From: Oehlia diaphana
Lineage: Eukaryota; Glomeromycota; Glomeromycetes; Glomerales; Glomeraceae
Length of the DNA: 13,400 nt
Direction of reading: 5' to 3'
NCBI GenBank assembly: GCA_003833135.1
Contig: QZLH01000579.1
Span: 63,340 to 76,739 of the forward strand
Position numbers and translations under genes: made by a program. A model generated the notes under the pieces. That model was not told the origin of the DNA, did not search any database, and saw only the letters and a list, made by a program, of their open reading frames with translations. Each line of letters opens with the position of its first letter. Positions within the stretch are counted from its first letter, which is position 1. Positions 1 through 7,649 of this stretch are shown in pieces.

Positions 1-189
1 GAAAATGATCATATGATTGTCACTAATACAATAATAGTAAGTGCATGACGTATGTGATGATCATATATCCGGGTGATTTGTAAAAAAAAAAATTTATATT
101 AAAGATCATCCCAATTAGTGTTCATTTATAAAACAAGGCTATTCCTAATAAAGTTAAGGAAGAAAATCTTTTTTATTTGCAAAAAAAAA

Positions 190-372
190 GAAAAAAGACT
201 GATCGGTCTTAAAAAGACTGCGGTCCTTAAAAAGACTGACGGTCTTATTATTATATGTGATACAGGACCGAAAGACTGCAGTTCTACACTAAGACGGACT
301 GGTCCATCTTTTTATGGTGTAGGACTGTAAAACTGCGGTCTTCTAGGACCGATGACCATCCTTAGCACAACC
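190..372. repeat. Cluster of GACTG/CGGTC inverted words, probable end of a mobile element
   Basis: Near-palindromic words of the form GACTG-N-CGGTC recur about every 18-40 bases in both orientations: gactgatcggtc at 197-208, gactgcggtcc at 216-226, gactgacggtc at 234-244, aggaccg...gactgcag around 262-281, gacggactggtcc near 292-304, and actgcggtc...aggaccgatg around 332-352. The stretch is far richer in G+C than its surroundings and closes with cttagcacaaccca at about 361-374. Read on the other strand, that gives TGGGTTGTGCTAAGG, which resembles a hAT-type terminus. No matching left end is visible, so the other end may lie outside the window. An open frame runs through it (118-330), but it starts in AT-rich DNA and its residues follow the repeats, so it is not a gene. 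A subterminal binding array or a satellite-like island is possible; the element class is a guess. Confidence 0.45.
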
Positions 373-1436
373 CAATCATAAAAAAATAATAATGATCAAA
401 TTTAACATGTGACTATGCAGCAAACTGTTTAGAATCATTATATAAAAAAATTAAAATTTTTTCAGTTTTTCAATAACCATATTTTGCACTTATATATTAT
501 TTTATAATTATATATTACAAATTCAGATTTAGTGAAAATCAAGTACTATTGAAAATTAAATTTTATAAAGTATCAATTTTATTATATTCCTTCAACATAG
601 AAAAAAATAGAATGCAGTATTTCTTTCCACAACTATCTAAAGATCATAATAGATCAACAAGAAGTGGCCATAATCACAGAACCAAGACTCAGCATATAAA
701 AATAGATAGAAACATAACTTAAATATAAGAAACATAAGGAAAAGTTTTTTTGAAAAACTGTACTTTAAAGATGATGAAAAAATCTTGGCAGGTACTAACA
801 AACTAACTATATTAATGGAAATTAGACCATTGCTTAAAAGACTTGAAAACTGATAGAAAAATCACTCAAGCTTGGAAAGCTATAAGCAAGACAAATGGTA
901 TACTATAGTAATTACTTTGTACTCAAATAATAATAATTTTATTAATTTCCTTTTTTTTTATTTATTATTTTATTTGACTTTGTTATTTAGTTCTTTTTAT
1001 TCTTTTTTTTTATGATTCTGGATTTTAATTTGCAATTTCAGTAAATTTCAAAAGCACTTATAGATGTAAATTGAAAGAAGAGGCTTCCTTCTAATAAGAA
1101 AGTAATATTTTTAAATAACATTTACTTTTCTAACTAGAGTTTTCATTATTGACAGTGCATACCTATCATGAATTAACAGTGATTTAATATTTAATTATAT
1201 TAGAATTATTAGTTTTATTTACACATATTAGCTAAAGCTTTAATTAGTTCAGTCCTATAAATTGAAAATTCAGATTGGTTTAATTTGGATTGATATTTCA
1301 ATCCAAACTAAATATTCAGTTCAATTTGATTCAATTTCAAATTATAAATCTAATTCAAACTGAATTAAATAGGTTTAAACCAGATCAAAACATTGTAATA
1401 TTTAGAAATTATATAGTAAATTATTATTAAGTATAG
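373..1436. other. AT-rich intergenic DNA, no gene seen
   Basis: All frames are closed by frequent stops, and I recognise no protein fragment or RNA gene. The stretch contains poly-T runs around 950-1010. Its one structured part is the inverted-repeat region at about 1271-1390, listed separately. Confidence 0.6.
1271..1390. repeat. Palindromic AT-rich segment with a 10-bp perfect hairpin
   Basis: TTTGGATTGA at 1284-1293 is followed after four bases by its exact reverse complement TCAATCCAAA at 1298-1307. Outside it, cagattggtttaattt (from about 1271) is loosely mirrored by ggtttaaaccagatc (to about 1386), and words built on CAATTTGA / TTCAAACTGAA fill the centre. It could be an eroded foldback element. 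I see no clear target duplication, so it may also be simple low-complexity DNA. Confidence 0.4.
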
Positions 1437-1663
1437 TGCAGGTAAAATCCTGTCTATTACTAAGATATATTACCAGTAAAAATTTCACTTTCATATGAAA
1501 CTTAATCTTAGGATTTGCTTAAATTCTATTGGTTAATTAACTAAAAAGGGAAAAAATCATAATAATGTAATATAAAATAGTAAAATTTTCAAAGAATTTT
1601 ATATGTAAACCTTACCTTAGCCCATAAAATAATCTATCTTAATAGTAGGCAGGATCCTGTGCA
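1437..1663. mobile_element. Putative MITE with about 36-bp imperfect terminal inverted repeats
   Basis: The left end reads tgcaggtaaaatcctg followed by tctattactaagatatatta. The reverse complement of the right end reads tgcacaggatcctg followed by cctactattaagatagatta. About 30 of 36 positions agree, allowing one small gap. The interior has no coding potential. AGTAT stands near both outer edges, but whether it is a target duplication is unclear, so the exact borders and superfamily are unresolved. Confidence 0.5.
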
Positions 1664-1775
1664 GGTATCTTAGTATTTTAAACATATAAACAAATTTATG
1701 ACTTTCTGAAATAATAATATTATTATTATAATCCTATCATAAGAGTATAAACTGGATATATAATAATAGAATTTA

Positions 1776-1909
1776 CCATATTTTGCGGTAAATAAGCATC
1801 CCAAAAATAAGCACTCCTAACCAGAATTATGGCAATTTTGGCCAAAATTATAAGGATCTTAGTTAGCATCAAGTGCAAAAAAAAGGTGCTTATAAATTAT
1901 AAAATACGG
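1776..1909. mobile_element. 134-bp MITE with TA target duplication
   Basis: The left end starts CCATATTTTGCGGTAAATAA and continues into gcatcc. The right end, read on the minus strand, starts CCGTATTTTATAATTTATAA and continues into gcacc. The outer CCRTATTTT and inner TAAGCAYC blocks match, with a divergent block between. TA dinucleotides flank it at 1774-1775 and 1910-1911. TA duplication and short inverted ends are typical of Tc1/mariner-derived MITEs; the family assignment is inference. The interior also folds (ggcaattttggccaaaatt around 1831-1850). Confidence 0.6.
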
Positions 1910-2520
1910 TATTACATTATAATTCTTTTATTATATTTTTATCTTTAATTTTATTGCATATATTTTATTTTATTTTACTAATATTTTGTATCAAAAACTA
2001 AGTAAATTTAATAAATTATATTATTATGAAGTATACCTGTAATAGAAGTATCCTTCATTTTGATGCATACTCTGAAAAGAAAAATGAACTTTTCAATAAA
2101 ATCATTGGTAAATTACTAATAATTAATTTTATTCAGAAATTTAGATTTATTGATAAGAAATTTTAAAAATCAAATCCAGAAACTGGTATATAAAGGGGAA
2201 ACTTATTAAATATTGCTATTTAGTAAATATAAGATTTTAGTTGGTTTAATATCATGATGCTTATACAAGTTTTATCCAAAGAATAAATAATAAAGAGAAA
2301 TTAACAATTATATTAAAAAAAGAAATATACAAAAGGAAATATAAAAAAAAATTGAAGTAATAGAAAATCAGTATCACAATATTATGAATTTGTCTCTATT
2401 CTTTTTTTTAAGGTTTGTAGGAATAGTTAAAAGTGAAGTCAAATATCTTTATCAAAATACTTGGGCAAAAATAAGTACATTAAAAGTATATTTTAAGAGT
2501 ATTTTAAGTATATTATAATA
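1910..2520. other. AT-rich intergenic DNA, no gene seen
   Basis: The stretch lies between two TA-flanked MITEs. All frames carry dense stops, and I recognise no protein similarity, tRNA-like fold or repeat beyond A/T runs. Confidence 0.6.
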
Positions 2521-2718
2521 CAGTCAACCCCCTTTATAATCACACCTCTCGGGACTGAAAAAAAAGGGTGTGATTATAAAAAAAGTCATATGTTGTGACT
2601 ATAGAAGAGGTTTTTCTAATATATTTATTAGTACATTGGGCCAAAATATGGTGTGCTTATAAAGGGGAATTTTATATGATGTGATTATACAGGGGGTGAC
2701 TATATAGGGGGTTGACTG
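2521..2718. mobile_element. 198-bp pogo/mariner-like MITE with TA target duplication
   Basis: The ends are inverted copies: CAGTCAACCCCCTTTATAAT... on the left and, on the minus strand, CAGTCAACCCCCTATATAGT... on the right. They agree at about 22 of the first 26 positions. TA flanks it exactly at 2519-2520 and 2719-2720. A CAG-type terminus with TA duplication is characteristic of pogo/Tc1-mariner elements. The left arm also contains its own perfect 14-bp hairpin, tttataatcacacc (2533-2546) against ggtgtgattataaa (2567-2580). It lies about 200 bp beyond the stop codon of the kinase gene and could touch its 3' untranslated region. It has no coding capacity. Confidence 0.8.
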
Positions 2719-2916
2719 TATATTGCAAATTAAAATTAATATTTATTTTAAGTATATTTAATAAAATTTTAAGCATATTTCAAGTATAAAAACTTTTTAT
2801 AAGAAAAAATAAATTGCAAAAGTAAATACTAATTGTAATACATTATAATATTATTCTCTCTTAATTTTATAAAATATATAATACAAGTTACTTCATTGAC
2901 ATTTTGCAGACTATTC

Positions 2917-4697
2917 TTATACAATTACTACGTTATCTAATAAAGTATATTGATTAAGCAAATGAACTAATTTACATTTTTCTTCATCAAACAGCTTCCA
3001 ACATTTTTTAACATTATAATGATAACTTGACATTCCAAAATCAATTAAGTAAACATTATCATTTATATTACTAAGCAAAATATTTTCTGCTTGTATGTCA
3101 TTGTGAAGTACTCCTTTACTGTGAATTGCATTTAATGCATAAAGGCCCATAACCCTTTGTCGTTCTGTTATATGCTTATAATTAGTTAAAGCAGTACCAA
3201 TAAAACTTGTACCAATAATGTAACACATTCCACCTTCATAGTAACCATAACACATTAGTTTTGGAATGAATTCTCCCTGAATTGAAGAAAGAATTTGATA
3301 GATTTTAACTTCATTTTGCATTTCTTTTAAGATATTTGGTAGAGATTTCCATAGATCAGTACACTTTAAAGCAATTGTATTTTCCTGAAATTCACATTTG
3401 AGTGTCTTTCCGCTTCGTCCCTGGCCAAGAATATCATTAAATTTGAAATCCATAAAGGAGAAGTTCTGGTTATTCATCTGACTTTTATACAAAGTGCTAG
3501 AGGATAATGAGCCTAGGCTATTGTTAAAAGAGCTTTTTATTCTAGGCCTTAAAGATCTAGTGTTAGAAACTAATCCTTCATTTTTTCTTGTAATTGATTC
3601 TGGAATTTTCAAAATATGAGGAGAATAATAAGAATTATCATTATCACAGCATAATTTTTGAACCATGTATGCATATGCCTTGAGAACTGTTGGAAATTCA
3701 CTTGTTAATTCAAGAGTTTCTGAAATCCAGAGATTTTTTGGATTATTACTTGGCCGGTACAGAAACCAATGCATATTGTATGTTGAAAGAACACCATATT
3801 GACATTCATTTTCTATCATATAACTAAAAATCTGTTTAATCACTATTCTTGCTTCTGCTTTCTTCTTATAAAATTCTGAAAGTTGGAGTTTTCCAACTTC
3901 TAAAAGGTATTCTGGCTTGATTTCAATTGGAAAGAGTACTGTTGATTGAACAAAGAAACAAGTAAAATCTGGATCACCAGGATTTTTTGTATTTTTTCTT
4001 GAAAATTGATAGTCAGGTAAAAGCTCATTTAATACTTCGCAGATATTAAATTCAAAAATTGCTTGAGTGCTTATTTCACCAACGCCTGATCTAAAATGAA
4101 AAAATTGTGGTCTTTGATATCTTTTTTTATCCGTAAATTCATATATTCTCACATTTTTTAGGAAGTCATCCCATAGGAAAACATTATCTGGTACATGATT
4201 ACCTGAATTTGAAATAGATTTGGTCAATTTTTTAATAGAGGCAGATGGAGGAATACATGATAACGCTTCTTCAAGAGTTAAAAGTCCTATAAAATGACAA
4301 ATAGTCATATTTGAAAAAAAATATAAAATTAAGTATATAATATTATATGATTTATATAACATACAGGAAATCATAAAAATAAGTAATAAATAATATGAAA
4401 ATATCTGCCTTGAAAGTATAAATAAACAATTATATAAAACTTACTTTGACTATTCAACATATCGATCAATATGGCAAACTTTTTGGCTTTTCCATAACTA
4501 AAGTTAAAGGGAGACTTTGTAAAATCATTTTGGGTCATATAAACAAATACCTCACCATCAATATTCTGATTACGTAGTATCATAAAGTCCTTTTCATTAA
4601 GATTTGAGATCTTTGATTGTAAAAAATTGATAAGCCTTTCTGTATTGTACCCTTTTACATCTTCAACATTAGAGATAGTAGTAGTTAAAGTTGACAT
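2917..4697 (-). CDS. SAM - PD-(D/E)XK nuclease-like - protein kinase fusion protein (two exons, 540 aa)
   Basis: Exon 1 is 4697-4445 and exon 2 is 4286-2917. The phase-1 GT/AG intron joins ...LNSQ to R-LLTLEE. Residues 10-82 look like a SAM domain (GYNTERLINFL, LNEKDF, NQNIDGEVFVYMTQNDF). Residues 155-250 carry PD-(D/E)XK nuclease signatures: Glu155 in a helix, the DPDF block with Asp191, then a strand with Glu206-Ile-Lys208, then Gln236 in QIFSYM and a following strand YGVLSTYN. A Ser/Asn-rich linker (about 315-360) leads to a compact kinase: glycine loop GQGRSG (372-377), ALK Lys392, helix-C Glu410, HNDIQAEN (His479, Asp481, Asn486), DFG Asp500. The C-lobe stops only about 38 residues after DFG. 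All catalytic kinase positions are present. The HRDLK lysine position is Gln/Ala. An upstream ATG at 4835 gives a hydrophobic extension with no family match; MSTLTTT at 4697 fits the usual SAM header start. Known relatives are the Crinkler-like/REase-kinase fusions expanded in Glomeromycotina. A role as an effector or in intracellular conflict is inference. Possible AATAAA on the minus strand at 2747-2742. Confidence 0.85.
4287..4444 (-). other. Spliceosomal intron of the SAM-nuclease-kinase gene
   Basis: The donor is GTAAGTTT (4444 downwards) and the acceptor TTTTATAG ends at 4287. The 158-nt intron has a T-rich tract before the acceptor. Removing it turns two overlapping open frames into one phase-1 fusion and puts the domain boundary (SAM header / nuclease) exactly at the exon junction. 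The intron is unusually open in frame on the exon-2 side, which gives a spurious hydrophobic N-terminus if it is left unspliced. Confidence 0.8.
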
Positions 4698-5109
4698 ATT
4701 TAATTTCAAATATTTTAAGATAAATATTATATAACAAATATGCAAATAAGTTGTACCAGTTTCAGAAATAAAAAAATTTGTAATGACAAATATAGAGTCA
4801 TTATCTGTATTGCTAGTCATGAGATTCTCATACACTCTCTTTTACTATACTAAATTTCTGAAATAAATTATTCCATTCATAACTACAGAAATTTTGTCTA
4901 TCTATATCTCTCCTAAATACGCAGATTATACATATGGCTAATTTGTTTACCTTTAATTAAAATATTGATTTTATTACATTTTTATTATACAAAATACTAT
5001 ATAATATACAGTAAATTGGGAATGAGTATTAAAAATATTTATTTAATATTATTATACTATAATTTGGTAAATATTTCTTTTAAATTAAGCACTTACTATA
5101 TATATTAAA
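4698..5109. other. 5' flank of the kinase gene, AT-rich
   Basis: This is the presumed promoter and 5' leader region of the minus-strand gene starting at 4697. It is AT-rich with tatataata-like runs, and no single TATA element can be chosen. An in-frame ATG at 4835 would extend the protein by 46 residues, but I prefer the inner start. No other gene is visible. Confidence 0.4.
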
Positions 5110-5430
5110 AATTTGTATCTCAACCTTAAACGTAAATATCTCCAGATCTAATGATCCAATCAGCAAGCTTTTTTTTTGCTCATATAGACCAGATTAAGAG
5201 CTTTCAAAAGAGCATAAATTTATAAAAAATGAATCAGTGAATCCCAAGATATTTGCATTTAAGCATGTTTATAAGTTTGTACTTCATCTTTAAATGTAAA
5301 TATTTCCGAATCTAATAATTCAATCGGCAAGCTCTTTTTTCGCTTATATAGTCCAGAATAAGAGCTTTCCAACAAGCCTAAAATTATAAAAAACGGATCA
5401 GTGGATCTTGATATATTTGTGTTTAAAGAT
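5110..5430 (-). repeat. Two tandem copies of a ~163-bp segment, one still open
   Basis: The stretch 5110-5272 matches 5273-5430 at an offset of 163-164 bases with about 75-80% identity by eye: taaatgtaaatatttcc at 5291 against taaacgtaaatatctcc at 5127, and agaataagagctttcc against agattaagagctttca. On the minus strand the 5273-5430 copy lies in a 63-residue open frame (5450-5259, starting MSKFVLPSLNTN). The other copy shows the same peptide words (TDSFFI, ESS, SGLY, KKSL, EIFTFK) but with a stop after ESS. Conservation of amino-acid words despite base changes hints that the unit was once coding, perhaps an exon of a lost gene. I do not recognise the protein. Confidence 0.6.
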
Positions 5431-5811
5431 GGTAATACAAACTTTGACATAAAAAAAATTATTTTTATTGTTTGAAAATATCTATTATGATACCATCCTT
5501 TATATTATATTTTTATAAACATTTATAGCTACTAAGACTATATAAATTTTTATTTTACTTTATATTTTATTAAAATATACTTACTTTTTAAAAATATATG
5601 TTAAAAATTCCATATATATGAGAAATGGATTTTTTATTAGTAAAATGGGTTTTTTCACAGCTTTTTTACATTTAATAATTTAATGTAAATTTTTGTTCAA
5701 CTTATTATTTAGTCAAGTGATCATCAATCAGATGATTTTTTGGTATTACAAAACAATTTTAAGTAACAAAAATTATGAAAATCAATTCAATAACTTTTTA
5801 ATGCAAAGTAA
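5431..5811. other. AT-rich intergenic DNA, no gene seen
   Basis: No open frame or recognisable protein remnant is present. A weak inverted repeat, ttacatttaat with atttaatgtaa, occurs near 5667-5690. Confidence 0.5.
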
Positions 5812-5830
5812 ACAAATCAGCCCATATGCT
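5812..5830 (+). repeat. Target-site duplication copy 1 (19 bp)
   Basis: The 19-base word acaaatcagcccatatgct recurs at 7288-7306 (identical) and 12087-12105 (one C-to-T change). This is the upstream copy bordering the tRNA-headed element that starts at 5831. Confidence 0.7.
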
Positions 5831-5849
5831 AGGGTTGATCACCCTATTT

Positions 5850-5918
5850 CAGTGATTGGTCATTGAGATCCTCATTAAGTCTGAGTATGGTGAGGTCACA
5901 GGTTCAATTTCCATGACC
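5850..5918 (+). promoter_or_regulatory. tRNA-like internal Pol III promoter (A and B boxes)
   Basis: A-box-like cagtgattggtcattg starts at about 5850, and B-box aggttcaatttcc lies at 5900-5912, a spacing close to that inside tRNAs. The B box departs from GGTTCRANNCC only by one extra T. Outer bases ggtcat (5858) and atgacc (5913) can pair, but no proper D arm forms, so this is a degenerate tRNA derivative and not a functional tRNA gene. Confidence 0.45.
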
Positions 5919-6249
5919 ACAGAAATAAAAAAGAATATTACTGCAAACACTATAACCAATAGTGTGAAGGTACAAGAATTAGAGTGGCTGGACTGCATCA
6001 TGATGAATTAGTATGTACAGTTAGACCATACATTTTAACAAAGGGTCATGGACTCATGGTATCCTCTAACGTTCTCTAAGATGTTATTGGAATGTTCAGA
6101 GTCCTGCCTATCCATGAGGTCATTGCTTGCATACTTTGGAGTAATTTCCTATTTGAATGATCACTCAAATAATATCACTTAGGGTCCAATGTGGCTAGAT
6201 GGTCTTTATAGATAGTAAATGCAATGTTTTTATGATAGTTTACCTTCTA

Positions 6250-6694
6250 CAATTTATTCGCTTTATAATGAAGTGAGTGGTTTAGCCAATCAGAGCTTCA
6301 TTATAAGAAAATTCATTATTTCTATAACGAATTATTTGGTATAGCATAATAATATAAGAAAATTTATTAAATATGACTGGAAAAATCTGGTATAGCTTAG
6401 AAAATTTGGTATATTATAATATATTGTATAACAACATATAATATATGCACTTATATTACATAAAATTTCTTTGTTATATTTAAAAAAAATTTGTTATAAA
6501 GAGAAATTCGTTATAATAAGAGTCATTTTTATATTATACGTTCTATAGATTACTTCATTAAATGGTATATAGCATTTTATTAGTAATATTTGGTATAATA
6601 AGATTTTTTTATATGTTAAAATCAGTACAACACTGAAGATCTGTTATATTAAAAAATCTGCTAAATCAAAATTCGTTATAAAGTGAGTAAACTG
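6250..6694. mobile_element. 445-bp pogo/mariner-like MITE with TA target duplication, nested in the retroposon
   Basis: The left end is CAATTTATTCGCTTTATAAT..., and the right end, read on the minus strand, is CAGTTTACTCACTTTATAAC.... About 20 of 24 bases agree. TA flanks both sides (6248-6249 and 6695-6696). The interior repeats short ttcgttata / ggtata words and is non-coding, with much higher A+T than the host element. Removing it rejoins the less AT-rich retroposon sequence (gtttaccttc-TA-ataggtttag). Short termini with TTATAACGAA-like words are seen in pogo-type elements; that family placement is inference. Confidence 0.75.
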
Positions 6695-7287
6695 TAATAG
6701 GTTTAGACCAACTGGGATATTCCTGTACAGACAGATGTATTAAGTAAGATATAGTGTTCAACTCCCTACTGGATAGGTACTGTTGAATGGTAAGGCACTA
6801 CTGGAGGTAATTTCAAACAGTCAAGTTTGTACTATCTCATGTTCTTTCTGTCTCAATAATCACTATTATACCATTGAGAGATTCACAATTGTATCTTAAG
6901 GCTAAGGAATCGTGGATTGTATTGTAATGGTCTTGAGTGAGCCTTAGTTTAGTTCTGAAGTGTAGATAATTAATATAGAAGGGTATCTAGATGATCATTA
7001 TATCTGACGAAAGTTCTTCATTAATTAAAGATTGGTCAGAGTGGTATATAAATTTGAGCTGATCGTACCTTAGCAATAGATAAAGAATGAGTAAGGAGTT
7101 ATAGCTAACTAGATAGTATTCTGTTGATGGATAGAAACTATCTGTAAGTCAAAATGCTATAGTATTATAGTGATATTAGAATTGGTCACAGCATACTAAT
7201 TAGTTGGTAAAAGTGTAGACCTTATATCCATAGACTACTTAGTTATAGATAGTTATAACAACCTGTCCTTAAATTAAATACAAAAAT

Positions 7288-7306
7288 ACAAATCAGCCCA
7301 TATGCT
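7288..7306 (+). repeat. Target-site duplication copy 2 (19 bp), shared by two retroposons
   Basis: Identical to copy 1. It follows the A-rich tail of the tRNA-headed element and precedes the truncated LINE, so it serves as the downstream duplication of one and the upstream duplication of the other. Confidence 0.7.
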
Positions 7307-7386
7307 TGATATTTTGCCAAAAAAATTTTTTAAGATAAGTTCAAATAATATCTTCTAGTTATCCTTTATAAAATAATTGTTGTTAA
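7307..7386 (+). pseudogene. LINE relic, 5' part (before hAT insertion)
   Basis: This 80-bp piece belongs with 10757-12086. When the hAT element and one GTTGTTAA copy are removed, a reading frame ...YLLVILYKIIVV runs directly into KFLTLDFVKVKGYSDNYYN on the other side, a degraded RNase H segment. It begins right after the 19-bp duplication, so the LINE copy is heavily 5'-truncated. Confidence 0.55.
7379..7386. repeat. hAT target-site duplication, left copy (GTTGTTAA)
   Basis: Identical to 10749-10756. The 8-bp length is diagnostic for hAT-superfamily insertion. Confidence 0.9.
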
Positions 7387-7649
7387 TAGGGTTGCAGACA
7401 TATCTTTTCTTGAGGGTAACTACTTTACAGCATACGTCACAGCAATACGTCACATGTGCCGTTTATCACAACCACTGATTTTTGGCATATTTCTTAACGT
7501 ATGGTATATATCTTGACGTATGATAAATATCTGACGTATGACATATCATATGATGTACTGTGCTTGTAGCACGTCATGAAATTAAATTAACACAAGTAAA
7601 ATGTAATGGGTTTCGCAACACTTTTTTTTATTTTCTTTACTTCTGAATT
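7387..7649. promoter_or_regulatory. Left subterminal region of the hAT element, ATACGTCA motif array
   Basis: The octamer ATACGTCA or its complement TGACGTAT occurs at 7432, 7445, 7514 and 7532, with a partial AACGTAT near 7496. The right end has the same words at 10617, 10699 and (TGACGTAA) 10707. Repeated subterminal words are the usual transposase-binding sites of hAT elements. The atacgtcacatgtg version occurs once at each end. The region must also contain the transposase promoter; no TATA box can be assigned. Confidence 0.6.

Larger units (their letters stand above)
5831..7287 (+). mobile_element. tRNA-headed non-coding retroposon (large SINE-like), interrupted by a MITE
   Basis: The element is bracketed by identical 19-bp direct repeats and ends in an A-rich tail (ttaaattaaatacaaaaat), as expected for target-primed reverse transcription. 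Removing the nested MITE and its extra TA leaves about 1,010 bp. The first 90 bases resemble a Pol III promoter: an A-box-like cagtgattggtcattgag at 5850-5867, a four-pair hairpin CTCA/TGAG with a seven-base loop at 5871-5885, and a good B box aggttcaatttcc at 5900-5912. Composition is clearly less AT-rich than the flanks, and no frame is open for any useful length. A tRNA-derived head with a long unrelated body fits a large SINE or a non-autonomous LINE derivative. I do not know a named family for it. Confidence 0.55.

Noticed and set aside
118..330. 70-residue open frame, plus strand
   Set aside because: It runs through the GACTG/CGGTC repeat cluster, starts in low-complexity AT DNA and shows no domain; it is explained by the repeat's lower stop density.
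4287..4374. Separate short hydrophobic N-terminus for the nuclease-kinase half (start at 4374)
   Set aside because: It is intron sequence read through in frame; good GT/AG sites join exon 1 and exon 2 in phase.
4698..4835. N-terminal extension of the SAM-nuclease-kinase protein from the ATG at 4835
   Set aside because: The extra 46 residues are hydrophobic and AT-codon driven with no similarity to the SAM header; the start at 4697 gives a conventional header beginning.
5858..5918. Functional tRNA gene
   Set aside because: Too short for a tRNA, no D arm, imperfect T arm and only a partial acceptor stem; it is better read as a retroposon head.
5831..7287. Solo LTR of a retrotransposon
   Set aside because: No TG...CA ends and a 19-bp rather than 4-6-bp flanking duplication; the A-rich tail points to LINE-type retroposition.
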